Assembly (NCBI RefSeq): GCF_024730665.1
Contig: NZ_CP084737.1
Location: forward strand, 517,501 to 581,500
Direction: 5' to 3'
From: Coxiella-like endosymbiont
GTDB lineage: Bacteria; Pseudomonadota; Gammaproteobacteria; Coxiellales; Coxiellaceae
DNA: 64,000 bases
The first letter of the stretch is position 1. Every line of letters starts with the position of its first letter. Below are positions 53,567 through 63,825 of the stretch, piece by piece. The translations under genes were made by a program, and so were the position numbers. Below the pieces are notes generated by a model. It was not told the DNA's origin, made no database searches, and saw only the letters and a list, made by a program, of their open reading frames with translations.

Positions 53567-56146
53567 CTATTCTTTAACAAACTCAAGTTGTTTGTCTTTT
53601 TTATCAACCTTAATCGTTATACCTGGTAAGAATTTGCCTTCTAAGATTGCCTGTGACAATGGATTTTCGAGATATTGTCGTAATATTCGCTTTAACGGCC
53701 GTACCCCATAGGTAGGGTCGTAACCCAATTTTGATAAATAATCAAGCGCATTATCAGTGATAGTGAGTTGATAATCTTTTTCTTTCAAGCGAGCCTTAAT
53801 AAGATCAATTTGAATAGCCGCAATATTACGAATTTGCTTTTCTTTTAAAGCATGGAAAACTACCGCTTCATCAATACGATTAATAAATTCTGGACGAAAA
53901 TGTTGCGCAACCACTTCCATTACAGCATTTTTCATTGTATCGTAATTTTCTGTCGCAACTTCCTGAATTAATGTCGATCCCAGATTCGAAGTCATCACAA
54001 CAACCGTATTACGAAAGTCAACTGTTCTTCCTTGTCCATCAGTTAATCGACCATCATCCAACACCTGTAATAAAATATTAAAAACATCATTATGAGCTTT
54101 TTCAATCTCATCCAGTAAAATGACAGCATAAGGTCGACGTCGCACTGCTTCAGTTAAATATCCGCCCTCTTCATAACCTATATAGCCAGGTGGCGCGCCG
54201 ATTAATCGTGAAACGGAATGTTTTTCCATAAACTCAGACATATCAATGCGTACCATCGCTTCTTCCGTATCAAACAAAAAAGCAGCTAATACTTTAGATA
54301 ATTCAGTTTTTCCGACTCCTGTCGGACCTAAAAATAAAAACGAACCAATGGGTCGATTAGGGTCAGATAACCCAGCCCGTGAACGACGGATAGCATGTGA
54401 TACAGCACTTATCCCTTCCTCCTGTCCGACAACACGTTTGTGCAACTCTTTTTCCATATGCAACAACTTATCGCGTTCGCTCTCCAACATTTTGGATACA
54501 GGAATATGTGTCCATTTAGAGACGACTTCCGCAACTTCTTCTTCAGTTACCTTATTACGCAATAATTTATGTTCACGAAGCCCATCTTCCTTATTAACAG
54601 CCATCATTAATCTCTTTTCTAAATCTGGAATGATGCCATACTGTAATTCCGACATGCGCCCCAAATCACCTGCACGACCTGCTGCCTCTAATTCAATACG
54701 CACCTGCTCCAACTCTTCTTTAATTTGCTGAGTGCCAGAGAGTAAAGCTTTTTCACTTTTCCATACTTCTTCAAGATCAAAATATTCTTTTTCAAGACTT
54801 TTAATCTCTTTTTCTAGAGCCGTTAAACGTTTTTTTGATGCAGTATCCGTTTCCTTTTTTAACGCTTCGCCCTCAATTTTTAATTGAATTAATCGTCTCT
54901 CTAACCGATCTAATTCAACCGGCTTTGAATCCATTTCCATCCGGATTTGACTTGCTGCTTCATCAATTAAATCGATCGCTTTATCTGGCAAATGACGATC
55001 CGTAATATAGCGATGTGACAACGTCGCTGCCGCAATAATAGCAGGGTCTGTAATTTCGACGCCGTGATGAACTTCATAGCGTTCTTTCAGCCCACGTAAA
55101 ATAGCAATCGTATCTTCGCCGGAAGGTTCATCCACCAATACTTTTTGGAAACGTCGTTCTAAGGCAGCATCTTTTTCGATATATTTCCGATACTCATCTA
55201 ATGTCGTTGCTCCCATACAATGAAGTTCGCCGCGAGCTAAGGCCGGTTTTAACATATTTCCAGCATCAATAGCGCCTTCCGCTTTTCCAGCACCTACCAT
55301 AGTGTGCAATTCATCGATAAATAAAATAATTCGGCCTTCCTGTTTAGATAAACCCTTTAATACCGCTTTTAAACGTTCTTCAAATTCGCCTCGAAATTTA
55401 GCACCTGCAATTAAGGCACCCATATCTAATGACAATAACCGCTTATTTTTTAGCCCTTCTGGTACTTCTCCATTAACAATACGTTGAGCGAGTCCTTCAA
55501 CGATAGCAGTTTTACCAACACCGGGTTCTCCGATAAGTACTGGATTATTTTTTGTTCGTCGTTGCAAGACTTGAATCGCGCGACGAATTTCTTCATCGCG
55601 CCCAATCACTGGATCGAGTTTCCCCAATTCTGCTTTCGTAGTAAGATCAATCGTATATTTTTCCAATGCTTTTCGCTGAGATTCAGCGCCTTGATCAATC
55701 ACCCTTTCCCCACCACGCAAATTTTTAATATTTTTCTCGATTAGTTTAGGATCCGTATTTGCTTTTATTAAAATCTCTCTCAACTGACCTTTCACTTCTA
55801 GGGCTGCTGGAATAAATAATTCGGAAGAAATATATTGATCTTTGTTTTTTTGAGCTAATTTATCCATTAACGTTAACATTTGCCCTAATTCACGGGACAG
55901 ATGAACTTCGCTAATGGTACCTTGGAGTTGAGGATAACTATCTATAGCTTTATCGATATCCTCAATAAGGGTTAGCAAATTAACACCAGATTGCCGCAAT
56001 AATGATGCTACGGTTCCCTGTTCTTGTTCTAATAGAACTCTCATAAGGTGAGGTGGTTCTATATACTGATGATCGCGCCCAATCGCTAAAGATTGTGCGT
56101 CAGCCAACGCTGTTTGGAACATAGTAGTAAATTTATCCATCCGCAT
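53567..56146 (-). CDS. clpB: protein disaggregase ClpB
   Basis: AAA+ hexameric disaggregase working with DnaK. Clp N-domain (about 1-145), first ATPase with [14 protein letters not shown] and [14 protein letters not shown], a coiled-coil middle domain (about 405-530), second ATPase with [26 protein letters not shown] and [13 protein letters not shown], then the C-terminal D2 domain. The 859 residues are complete, the longest undamaged gene here, including a codon pair with a seven-A run. ATG 56146 ([11 protein letters not shown]) aligns with the family and has AAGGGG upstream. A heat-shock promoter lies about 65 bp upstream. Confidence 0.97.
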   Translation of the reverse strand: MRMDKFTTMFQTALADAQSLAIGRDHQYIEPPHLMRVLLEQEQGTVASLLRQSGVNLLTLIEDIDKAIDSYPQLQGTISEVHLSRELGQMLTLMDKLAQKNKDQYISSELFIPAALEVKGQLREILIKANTDPKLIEKNIKNLRGGERVIDQGAESQRKALEKYTIDLTTKAELGKLDPVIGRDEEIRRAIQVLQRRTKNNPVLIGEPGVGKTAIVEGLAQRIVNGEVPEGLKNKRLLSLDMGALIAGAKFRGEFEERLKAVLKGLSKQEGRIILFIDELHTMVGAGKAEGAIDAGNMLKPALARGELHCMGATTLDEYRKYIEKDAALERRFQKVLVDEPSGEDTIAILRGLKERYEVHHGVEITDPAIIAAATLSHRYITDRHLPDKAIDLIDEAASQIRMEMDSKPVELDRLERRLIQLKIEGEALKKETDTASKKRLTALEKEIKSLEKEYFDLEEVWKSEKALLSGTQQIKEELEQVRIELEAAGRAGDLGRMSELQYGIIPDLEKRLMMAVNKEDGLREHKLLRNKVTEEEVAEVVSKWTHIPVSKMLESERDKLLHMEKELHKRVVGQEEGISAVSHAIRRSRAGLSDPNRPIGSFLFLGPTGVGKTELSKVLAAFLFDTEEAMVRIDMSEFMEKHSVSRLIGAPPGYIGYEEGGYLTEAVRRRPYAVILLDEIEKAHNDVFNILLQVLDDGRLTDGQGRTVDFRNTVVVMTSNLGSTLIQEVATENYDTMKNAVMEVVAQHFRPEFINRIDEAVVFHALKEKQIRNIAAIQIDLIKARLKEKDYQLTITDNALDYLSKLGYDPTYGVRPLKRILRQYLENPLSQAILEGKFLPGITIKVDKKDKQLEFVKE

Positions 56147-56210
56147 AACCCCTTCCCCCCTTATATCGTTTATATGCTCTGGGCATAAATTACCGCTTTT
56201 CCATTACTTA

Positions 56211-56238
56211 GATCTGGGCAATATGCGATAATTTCAAG
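56211..56238 (-). promoter_or_regulatory. sigma-32-type heat-shock promoter of clpB
   Basis: On the minus strand CTTGAAA (56238-56232), a 13-bp spacer and CCCAGAT (56218-56212) match the RpoH consensus CTTGAAA / CCCCATnT with one missing C. Its place about 65-90 bp before clpB fits. It implies that RpoH control of the chaperone is retained. Confidence 0.7.
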
Positions 56239-57138
56239 TGTGTAATTTTTCAAAAGATCGCTTAAATAATCTCAGAGTTATGAGAGCTTACCCATATCAA
56301 ATTTCCATGGCTGACGCGTGAAATTGCTCTGTTTACACCGCCGGCTATAAAAACCTGTACTTGAGAGTTGGGTTAGGTACAGGTCAGATTCATCACAAAA
56401 GCATATTATTAAGAAAAAATTTCGTATCATCGTCCTATTAATGTGAGAACATCGGAAGCACTTATTAAAAATTGAAGAAGCAATGTTCGTCAATCAGAAT
56501 TTATCCAAGGTGATATTAACCATTTATCAAGATTGCTAAGCAGTGTATAAACTAACACTATCGCTTCAGGTTTATCCCTATTCATACTCTCAGAAGAGAT
56601 TAAAAGGACTTATTAAACAAATAAAGCTTTGGTCAAGCAAACTTTGTTTGTTAAAGCGTATCGATGTTTCGATAGAGAAAAATGATCAATCAAAATAAGA
56701 GCTATTATAAAAAAGTATGAAAAAGAAAAGTATGCTCTCCTGTGCTTGACGGATAATCTTATCAGCGGAGCTTTACAAGCTTGGAAAATCTACAAAAAGA
56801 AAAAAGAAATTTTAGTGGGGAGTCACTCTATCGACAAAAGAAAGCGATACACATGCTATTGAAAAGAAACTACGTATTTGGATAACAAGCAGTTAAGGTA
56901 CTTTATCATAGTTGATTTAGTACAGCTCACCATACATCAGTCTTCGCTTGAAAATGTTTTATTAATGTCAGAACCATCTGGAGATAAAATCTATAAATCT
57001 ATACTATGTTTTTAGGAGAATGACGGGCCTTAGACTTATGACGGGCCTTAGACTTTATCCTTCATCGATTATAGGTAATGTAATGATGTTGCGGAAAAAC
57101 CCACTATGTGATTTAAATACCACAGATAAACCAGAAAA
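56239..57138. other. degraded region between clpB and tRNA-Ile2
   Basis: 0.9 kb. On the plus strand around 56620-56890 a broken frame reads ALVKQTLFVKAYRCFDREK and then EKYALLCLTDNLISGALQAWKIYK, which looks like the ruin of a real protein. I do not recognise it. An 18-bp tandem repeat is at 57021-57056. Confidence 0.5.
57021..57056. repeat. 18-bp tandem duplication
   Basis: TGACGGGCCTTAGACTTA at 57021-57038 is followed directly by a second copy at 57039-57056 with one final mismatch. It lies 80 bp from the tRNA gene's 3' side. Confidence 0.75.
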
Positions 57139-57212
57139 TGGGCCCACCAGGACTTGAACCTGGGACCTGCCGATTATGAGTCGATTGCTCTAACCAACTG
57201 AGCTATGGGCCC
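57139..57212 (-). tRNA. tRNA with CAT anticodon, probably tRNA-Ile2
   Basis: Acceptor GGGCCCA with TGGGCCC, D arm GCTCAGTTGGTTAGAGC, anticodon loop CTCATAA, T loop TTCAAGT, discriminator A, no encoded CCA. The sequence ACTCATAATC around the anticodon is that of the isoleucine tRNA whose C34 is modified to lysidine by TilS, not of initiator or elongator tRNA-Met. The outermost anticodon-stem pair is A-C and the next T-G, so that stem is weakened. Confidence 0.85.
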
Positions 57213-57269
57213 TCGCAGCTTTTTTAAAAGAGCGTTATTTTTAGCACGTCAATGTTGTTGTAAGAAAGC

Positions 57270-57827
57270 TCAAAGCAAATAATTAAGGTTACTTTCTATT
57301 AAATTTTGGTTTCCATTGCCATCTGTCCAGCCTAAGCGACGATAATCGACACCTACTATAAACTGACTACTAAGTGGGAAATTGACTCCTGCCATTCCTT
57401 GATAAGCAAATTCATTGCTTTCCGGACCATTGAAAAGAACAGCTACATTAGTTTTCCAAGTATGCACCCAACCGATACCTACGCCAACAAATGGAGCGAG
57501 TGGGAGATTAAGATTAAAATTATAATAAGCATTCGCCATTAATGTTGTCATACGTAATTGGGCGCTATGATTTCTTTTTAGACCGTTGCTGTAATAACTC
57601 AATGCCCCTTCAACGCGCACATTTCCCATATAATAACCTGCTTGCGCACCTATAACAGGTCCAGAGTTTAATTTTCCATTGTTCATCATCCTACTGAAAA
57701 ATGCGACACCTCCGTGTAAACCTCCATAAGGAGCAGCGAGTAGCGCGGATGAATCTTGTGCATTAGCATTCATAAGTAGCGGAATTATCATTAAGCCTCT
57801 TAAACCAAGGATAATTAATCTTTTCAT
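57270..57827 (-). CDS. outer-membrane beta-barrel protein
   Basis: Small OMP of the 8-strand barrel type. A signal peptide ([23 protein letters not shown], cut before QDSS) is followed by alternating strands with typical aromatic and Gly patterns: [92 protein letters not shown]. The start is ATG 57827; the ORF's upstream ATG at 57845 is less likely. The product is 185 residues. It ends NLNYLL with no terminal Phe/Trp, so the last strand may be cut by a frameshift or stop. The ligand or role is unknown. Confidence 0.8.
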   Translation of the reverse strand: MKRLIILGLRGLMIIPLLMNANAQDSSALLAAPYGGLHGGVAFFSRMMNNGKLNSGPVIGAQAGYYMGNVRVEGALSYYSNGLKRNHSAQLRMTTLMANAYYNFNLNLPLAPFVGVGIGWVHTWKTNVAVLFNGPESNEFAYQGMAGVNFPLSSQFIVGVDYRRLGWTDGNGNQNLIESNLNYLL

Positions 57828-57845
57828 TAGTACTCCTCCATTCAA

Positions 57846-59320
57846 AAACTTGCCTATTACACCAGATTTTTTATGGAGATAAAATGGTAACCATTAAAAA
57901 GCTTTTGTATTTTACAATATACCGGAAAGTTAACAATGGCCAGTCGATCTTCAAATACCTCACTAAGCACTAAGTTGTCGGGTAGCTATTTGAGTGATGC
58001 CAATTACTTAATGATTGCTGATAGCTTGTAGTGTTGAAAACCGGCACACGTCAATGATAATTTTTTAATTTTGATTAGTTATTTATATAATAACAAGTAA
58101 TTAAGAGCAAATAGAAAAACCTTTTTTCAATACCTCGCGTAATAATATGAATTTCTTGCTAATGGAATTGATTTTAGTGATCTTCAAAAATCAAACAAAA
58201 AAAATTTAACAACCTAAGTCCAGCAAAACGCGCTGAAGCATTAAAAACTGCGTTAATGTAGTTCTGATTATCAAAATTTAACAAGCGATCACATAAGTAG
58301 GTACTACATTAGTGATGCTCAGCATTACACATCTTAGTCTCTGAGCAACACCTGGTTAAAGGCTTAGGCGCTAGCGGACATGCCGTATGATACCAATCAT
58401 ACTAATCTATTCAAATGTAAATGGTGTGAACCTTTTTTCTCTACCTAACTAAAAAATTATGTCGCCAACGAGTGCATTTACAATTTTGATGCGAATAAAT
58501 AATGATTTTTGCAGAAGCAGAAGTTAACATCCAGCTACAGAAAAATTATCTCGATAACGAATGCCTTCTCGCACACTTTCATCTTCATTAATGACATTAA
58601 TAATAGGCTAGAGCTTCTAGATGATATAAAAATATTGCAAATAATTTAAATAAAATTAAGCAAATTAGGAAATCATTTTTTCGGATACGGATATTTAATC
58701 ATTAAAAAACCCAGCAATGGTAGAAAAATTAGAGTCAGTATGTTCCTAGTGTCCTCAATATTGAGAATAAGTCGGCGCTGACATAACATCTGTTCTAGTA
58801 ACCCAGTGCTATCTTACTGTGACTAATCTGGAATAATATCTTAGGATATTTGAGAACTAAAATGGGTTAGTGGGTTTGATAAGACAAATCTCAATATAAG
58901 CCGCTTGAATAAAAGAATCTACAATATTGAAGAGACTGACTCTTTTAATATTCAAGTACGTCATTTAACAAGCATATCCTCAAATGCATAGCCCGTTCAA
59001 GAGGGCACAAGATGTTATTTATTCCGTCAGATGGGTTCTTCCGAATCTGTAGAACTCTAGTTAAAGTCAATTGCTGAATATTACTTTGAATAAATGCAGT
59101 TAAAAAGGGTTAATCCACTTTATTTTTATTTACAATTTGAAAATCAGCAAGATTCATCCAGACTGACGAGCGATAGAAAATTTTGGTACCTTCTTCATCA
59201 ATTTCTCTATGGTTTTTAGATTTTAAAATTCAAAAAGGTTTTTGATATACACGACATCACTAGGTTTTGCTAGAATAAATTTCTTAGATTTAAACAAACA
59301 GTTATTTTGTATAATTTTGT
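57846..59320. other. gene desert before pyrC
   Basis: 1.5 kb with no intact ORF. Near 58215-58260 a plus-strand run reads NLSPAKRAEALKTALM, followed by stops, and near 58325-58375 LVSEQHLVKGLGASGHAV. These could be scraps of one dead gene. They are not assignable. Confidence 0.5.
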
Positions 59321-60361
59321 ATGCACGAAATCTCTTTGATCCAACCCGACGATTGGCATTGTCATTTACGCGATCAATCTTATTTGAAACGCACGGTACC
59401 TGACATTGCTTCTCAATTCGGTCGAGCTATTATCATGCCTAATTTATCGCCACCTATCACTACTGTCGCTCAAGCAAAAGCATATTACAATCGAATTAAA
59501 GCGCATGTTCCTCCCACCACAACCTTTCAACCGTTAATGACTCTCTATCTCACTGATACCTTATCTTATAAGGAAATTAAAGCAGCAAAAGAATCGACAA
59601 TTATTGTAGCGTGTAAGCTTTATCCTGCAGATACTACAACGTATTCTCAGTCAGGCGTCAAAAATTTACAGAATATTTATCCCTTATTTGAAGCAATGCA
59701 AACTGCCAACTTACCACTTTTAATTCATGGAGAAGTGATTGACTCTGATGTAGATATTTTCGACCGTGAAGCTGTGTTTATTGAACGTGAACTTTTATCT
59801 TTAGTAAGAACATTTCCTGAACTTCGTATCGTTTTCGAACACATTTCAACAAAAATAGCAGTAGATTTTGTTTCTGAAACGCCTAAGACACTCGCTGCCA
59901 CGATAACACCTCATCACTTATTATTCACGCGCAATGATCTTTTAATCCACGGTTTTCATCCTCATTATTATTGTCTCCCCATTTTAAAAACGAATGAAGA
60001 TCAGGCGGCTTTAATTCGGGCAGCCACAAGCGGAAATTCTAAATTCTTTTTAGGTACCGACAGCGCTCCCCATTCCAAAGCTAAAAAAGAATCTCCTTGT
60101 GGGAGTGCTGGTATTTATAGTGCGAAATCTGCTATCGAAATTTATGCTGAAATTTTTGAACGTGAAAATGCGCTCCACAGATTAGAGGATTTTTCCAGCC
60201 GTTTTGGCGCTCAATTTTATGACTTACCCCTTAATACAATGAAAATTTCGTTGATAAAACAACCATGGAAGATACCTGCATCTCTTTCCTTTGATCAAGA
60301 CATTCTGGTACCGCTTATGGCAGGTGAAATATTGCAATGGCAAATAAAACGTTATGAATGA
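59321..60361 (+). CDS. pyrC: dihydroorotase
   Basis: Zinc amidohydrolase of pyrimidine synthesis closing carbamoyl-aspartate to dihydroorotate. DDWHCHLRD (about 10-18) gives the HxH zinc ligands. MPNLSPPITT, KLYPADTTT (about 103-111, carboxylated Lys), LIHGEV and FEHIST carry further ligands, and GTDSAPHSKAKKESPCGSAGIYS (about 246-268) the catalytic Asp. The 346 residues are those of the class II (E. coli PyrC) type. The gene is intact, and its stop overlaps the start of rnt by 8 nt. Confidence 0.97.
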   Translation: MHEISLIQPDDWHCHLRDQSYLKRTVPDIASQFGRAIIMPNLSPPITTVAQAKAYYNRIKAHVPPTTTFQPLMTLYLTDTLSYKEIKAAKESTIIVACKLYPADTTTYSQSGVKNLQNIYPLFEAMQTANLPLLIHGEVIDSDVDIFDREAVFIERELLSLVRTFPELRIVFEHISTKIAVDFVSETPKTLAATITPHHLLFTRNDLLIHGFHPHYYCLPILKTNEDQAALIRAATSGNSKFFLGTDSAPHSKAKKESPCGSAGIYSAKSAIEIYAEIFERENALHRLEDFSSRFGAQFYDLPLNTMKISLIKQPWKIPASLSFDQDILVPLMAGEILQWQIKRYE

Positions 60362-60976
60362 AGACAATAACCATAAAATTCCATCTATTAACAAGCGATT
60401 CAGTGGTTATTTACCAATTGTGGTTGACCTCGAAACTGGAGGGCTTGAGCCTCTGAAAAATCCTATTTTAGAAATCGCGGCTGTTTTAGTTGAATTCGAT
60501 AAAGACGGTCAACTACGCCCAGGTGAATTATTTGCTTGTCATGTACTGCCATTTGAAGGCGCTTATTTAGATCCTGCGTCATTGGAAATCACGCGAATTG
60601 ACCCTTATCATCCCTTCCGTTTTGCGATTAAAGAAAAAAAGCACTCAATAATCTGTTTGCCTTTGTTGAAAAGGCAGTAGAAAAAAGTGGTTGCCGGCGT
60701 GCTGTACTTGCAGGCCATAATGCGCATTTTGATTTAACATTTATTCAAACTACTATGAAACGGTGCAAAATTAAGAAATCACCTTTTCATACTTTTACCT
60801 GTTTTGATACAGCGACACTAGCAGCTATGATCTTTGGGAAAACTGTACTCGCACAAGCTTTACAGAAAGCAAAAATTCCTTTTGACAAAAGAGAAGCCCA
60901 TTCAGCTATTTACGATGCCAAACAGACTGCTGCATTGTTTTGTTACATTCATAATCGGATTAACCGACTTAACTAG
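60354..60976 (+). pseudogene. rnt: ribonuclease T, one frameshift
   Basis: DEDDh 3'-5' exonuclease that trims tRNA and other stable RNA ends. YLPIVVDLETGGLEPLKNPILEIAAV (Exo I Asp-Glu) and DPYHPFRFAIKEK are in the first frame. The break is at 60634-60640 (seven A, eight needed to read EKKALNNLFAFVEKAV). The second frame has LAGHNAHFDLTFI (Exo II) and REAHSAIYDAKQTA (Exo III His and Asp). The repaired length is 207 residues, normal for RNase T. The start overlaps pyrC. Confidence 0.91.
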
Positions 60977-61205
60977 AGCCTGATAAAACTAAAGTGCCGA
61001 TAAACAGACCGGAAAAAATCTCCTCTCCAGATTATTCACGTCAACGACGAGGAGTGAGCGGACGCCAGAAGAGCGCTTCTCGGATTTGCTCAGTTTCTTT
61101 ATACTCCTTGAAAGCGAGCACTGCCATCTTTATCCAAATCTTCATGGTGCATGATATGTTTTAGCGTGGCGTTTTTCAAATTCAATAGAGTTTAGATATA
61201 AAAAT

Positions 61206-61236
61206 AAATAAAAAGAAGTGGGGTACCCCACCGTCT
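61206..61236 (-). terminator. intrinsic terminator of ahpC
   Basis: On the minus strand, about 20 bp after the ahpC stop codon, the palindrome GTGGGGTACCCCAC (61218-61231) is followed by TTCTTTTTATTT. The G+C stem plus T-rich tail is a good rho-independent terminator. The central 2-6 bases form the loop. Confidence 0.7.
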
Positions 61237-61254
61237 TTAAGCTAAAAAGCTTTT

Positions 61255-61862
61255 TTATAAGTTATTTGCATTTTCCGCGAGATATTTGGCAACACCAGAA
61301 GGAGAGGCCTGCATACCAACATCCCCCTTTTTCCAGTTAGCGGGACAAACTTCACCGCCGTGCCGCTCAGTAAATTGCAACGCATCAAACAAACGCAAAA
61401 TTTCAGGAATGCTACGACCAAGAGGTAAATCGTTCACGATTTGAGATCGGACGACGCCTTCTTTGTCGATCAAAAAAGCGCCGCGCAAAGCTACCCCCCG
61501 TCCACATATTCGATGTTGTAGCTTCGGCAAATATTATGCGTCACATCTGCTACTAAAGTATAGCGAACAGGACCGATACCTCCTTTTTCAACAGGGGTAT
61601 TACGCCATGCATTGTGTGTGAACTGAGAATCAATTGAAACACCAATCACTTCAACATTGCGTTTCTGAAACTCATCAATAGCGTGATCCAAAGCAATCAA
61701 TTCTGAAGGGCATACAAAGGTAAAATCAAGCGGATAAAAGAAAATCAATCCATACCTATTCTTAATTACTTGCACTAAATTGAAGTTCTCCACTATACAG
61801 CCATCAGCCAAAACCGCTGGAACCGTAAAATCAGGGGCTTTACGACCTACTAAAACTGCCAT
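61255..61862 (-). pseudogene. ahpC: peroxiredoxin, AhpC/Tsa type, one frameshift
   Basis: 2-Cys peroxiredoxin that reduces peroxides. FFYPLDFTFVCPSELIAL carries the peroxidatic Cys (about residue 50) and HGGEVCPANWKKGD the resolving Cys (about 170). The frame breaks at 61494-61499 (six G on the coding strand, seven needed to read DGGVALRGAFLID). ATG 61862 (MAVLVGRKAPDF) is the family start. The in-frame ATG at 61877 adds only ELWF. The repaired length is 202 residues. The unrepaired product lacks the resolving Cys. Confidence 0.9.
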
Positions 61863-62058
61863 AAACCATAACTCCATATTTTAAAATTAAGACTGCTAAT
61901 CTATTCCTATATTATCTATTTGTCAATTAACTAGAAATTCTAGCTACAATAAGGTATCATACAGAGGTCAAGACGTTAGATAAAATTCAGTAATACTCGG
62001 CATTAAGCGAGAAACAACAACGTCTCTGATTAATTGAGTGCAGCTGGTAAAAATCAAC

Positions 62059-62064
62059 AAGGAG
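62059..62064 (+). promoter_or_regulatory. ribosome binding site fixing the sodB start
   Basis: AAGGAG lies 6 nt before ATG 62071. This decides against the in-frame codon at 62038, which would place the ribosome site inside the gene. Confidence 0.75.
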
Positions 62065-62070
62065 ACTTTG

Positions 62071-62655
62071 ATGCCATTTATACTACCCGATTTACCTTAT
62101 GCTAAAGATGCCTTAGTTCCATATATTTCTAAGGAAACCCTTGAATACCATCATGATAAACACCATTGGGCCTATGTGGATAAGCTCAATAAATTGATCA
62201 ATGGAACTCATTATGAAAAGAAATCTCTAGAAGAGATTATCCGAGAATCTGAAGTTAGTGGGGGTATCTTTAATAACGCCGCCCAAAGCTGGAATCATAC
62301 ATTTTATTGGCAATGTATGAGTCCAAATAGCAGCGAACCTTCTGGAAAACTAGCTTCAGCTATTAAAGAATATTTTAGTTCTATAGAAAAATTTAAGGAA
62401 CTGTTTACTAATACGGCCAATAAACATTTCGCTTCTGGTTGGACTTGGCTGGTTAAGAATAAAGCTGGGAAATTGGAAATATTAAGCGCTGCTGATGCAG
62501 GGAATCCGATGACGGATGATAAGAAACCCCTGTTAACATGCGATGTTTGGGAACACGCCTATTACATTGATACTCGTAATGATCGTTCTAAGTACGTCGA
62601 TAATTTTTGGCAAGTAATTAACTGGGATTTTGTTGAAGAAAATTTTGAATCCTAA
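62071..62655 (+). CDS. sodB: iron superoxide dismutase
   Basis: Converts superoxide to peroxide, which AhpC (coded next door) could remove. The 194 residues start MPFILPDLPYAKDAL. Metal ligands are seen as HHDKHHWAYV (first His near 27), NHTFYWQ (second His near 74), and CDVWEHAYYIDTRN (Asp and His near 157-161). NAAQSWNHTFYW is the Fe-type rather than Mn-type pattern. The gene is intact and full length. ahpC lies divergently on the other strand, 208 bp away. Confidence 0.96.
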   Translation: MPFILPDLPYAKDALVPYISKETLEYHHDKHHWAYVDKLNKLINGTHYEKKSLEEIIRESEVSGGIFNNAAQSWNHTFYWQCMSPNSSEPSGKLASAIKEYFSSIEKFKELFTNTANKHFASGWTWLVKNKAGKLEILSAADAGNPMTDDKKPLLTCDVWEHAYYIDTRNDRSKYVDNFWQVINWDFVEENFES

Positions 62656-62946
62656 ATAAACAATGAATTCTTAATCTTAATTAGATATTTCTATAAATTA
62701 GTCCGTCATTCTTACAGTGATTAAGCATCTCTGATTTGATCAGGTTTGTAGGGTGTGTGGGGTGGGAATCCAGAGGAGCGAGGCTTGGTTACATTTTCCC
62801 ACTAGATTTCTGCTCGCGCGAGAATAATACGCTCTTACATTTTTTATTCTTCTTTTATTCTTCATCAATATTTTTCATCAATAGCGCGTAAATGATATGC
62901 TCTTTTGAAGAAATAAAAGAGCATAAGATCCGAAGGGGTAATTAAT

Positions 62947-63680
62947 ATGGTTATCAAGATTATCATTAATGGTGTCAAGGGAAAAATGGGCCGCGTTCTT
63001 GAACGAAGCATAGCTGCTCAGCTAGATTTTAAGTTAGTTGCAGGAATCGGGCGTGAGGATGACCTAGCTAAAAGCATTCAATCTACTAATTCCGATATAG
63101 TGGTTGATTTCACAACACCAAAATCCGTATTTAAAAATACAGAAATGATTATTCAATGCGGCGCGAGACCAGTAATAGGTACAACGGGATTAACTTTAAA
63201 GCAAATTGCAACTTTAGATAAACAATGTCGTGCTAAAAAATTGGGGGAATTATTGCACCTAACTTTTCTTTAGGCGCCATATTAATGATGAAATACGCAA
63301 AAGACGCTGCTCGCTATTTTCCAGATACAGCAATCATCGAAATGCATCATCCACAAAAAATAGATGCTCCATCAGGTACAGCTATCAAAACCGCTCAAAT
63401 GATGGCAGAATCGCGCTTACAAAAAAGCAATGATAAAACACATGAAGATCAGCATCATGCGCGTGATGAAATGGAACATAACATTGCTGTTCACTCGATC
63501 CGTCTTCCGGGTTTATTTTCTCATCAATCAGTTATTTTCGGCGGTAACGGCGAAGTACTAACCATCCGTTATGACAGCATAGATCGTAACTGTGCTATAC
63601 CAGGGATTTTCCTAGCTTGCCGAAAAGTCATGGAACTAAATCAGCTGATATATGGCCTTGAAAATGTTTTATGGACCTAA
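62947..63680 (+). pseudogene. dapB: 4-hydroxy-tetrahydrodipicolinate reductase, one frameshift
   Basis: NAD(P)H enzyme of diaminopimelate and lysine synthesis. [18 protein letters not shown] near the start is the nucleotide loop, DIVVDFTTP and VIGTTGLT follow. The frame breaks at 63243-63247 (five G, six needed to read [15 protein letters not shown]). The second part carries [17 protein letters not shown] with the catalytic His and Lys. The repaired length is 244 residues, normal. GAAGGGG lies before ATG 62947. If truly broken, the cell would depend on another source of meso-DAP for MurE. Confidence 0.92.
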
Positions 63681-63825
63681 ATTCTAATAGCTATTACAAA
63701 AGCGTGCGAAATTTATCTGCACCAGCAGTATTCTTCTCTTCGGATAAAAATCCGAATTCTCTAAAATCTCAAGTGTAGCTTTTACGTCTTTTTAAATCTA
63801 GATGCCCTCCTTAATAAATGTCATT

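Noticed and set aside
54246-54731. 161-codon plus-strand ORF inside clpB
   Set aside because: Antisense shadow of clpB, Ser/Asn-rich composition typical for such shadows.
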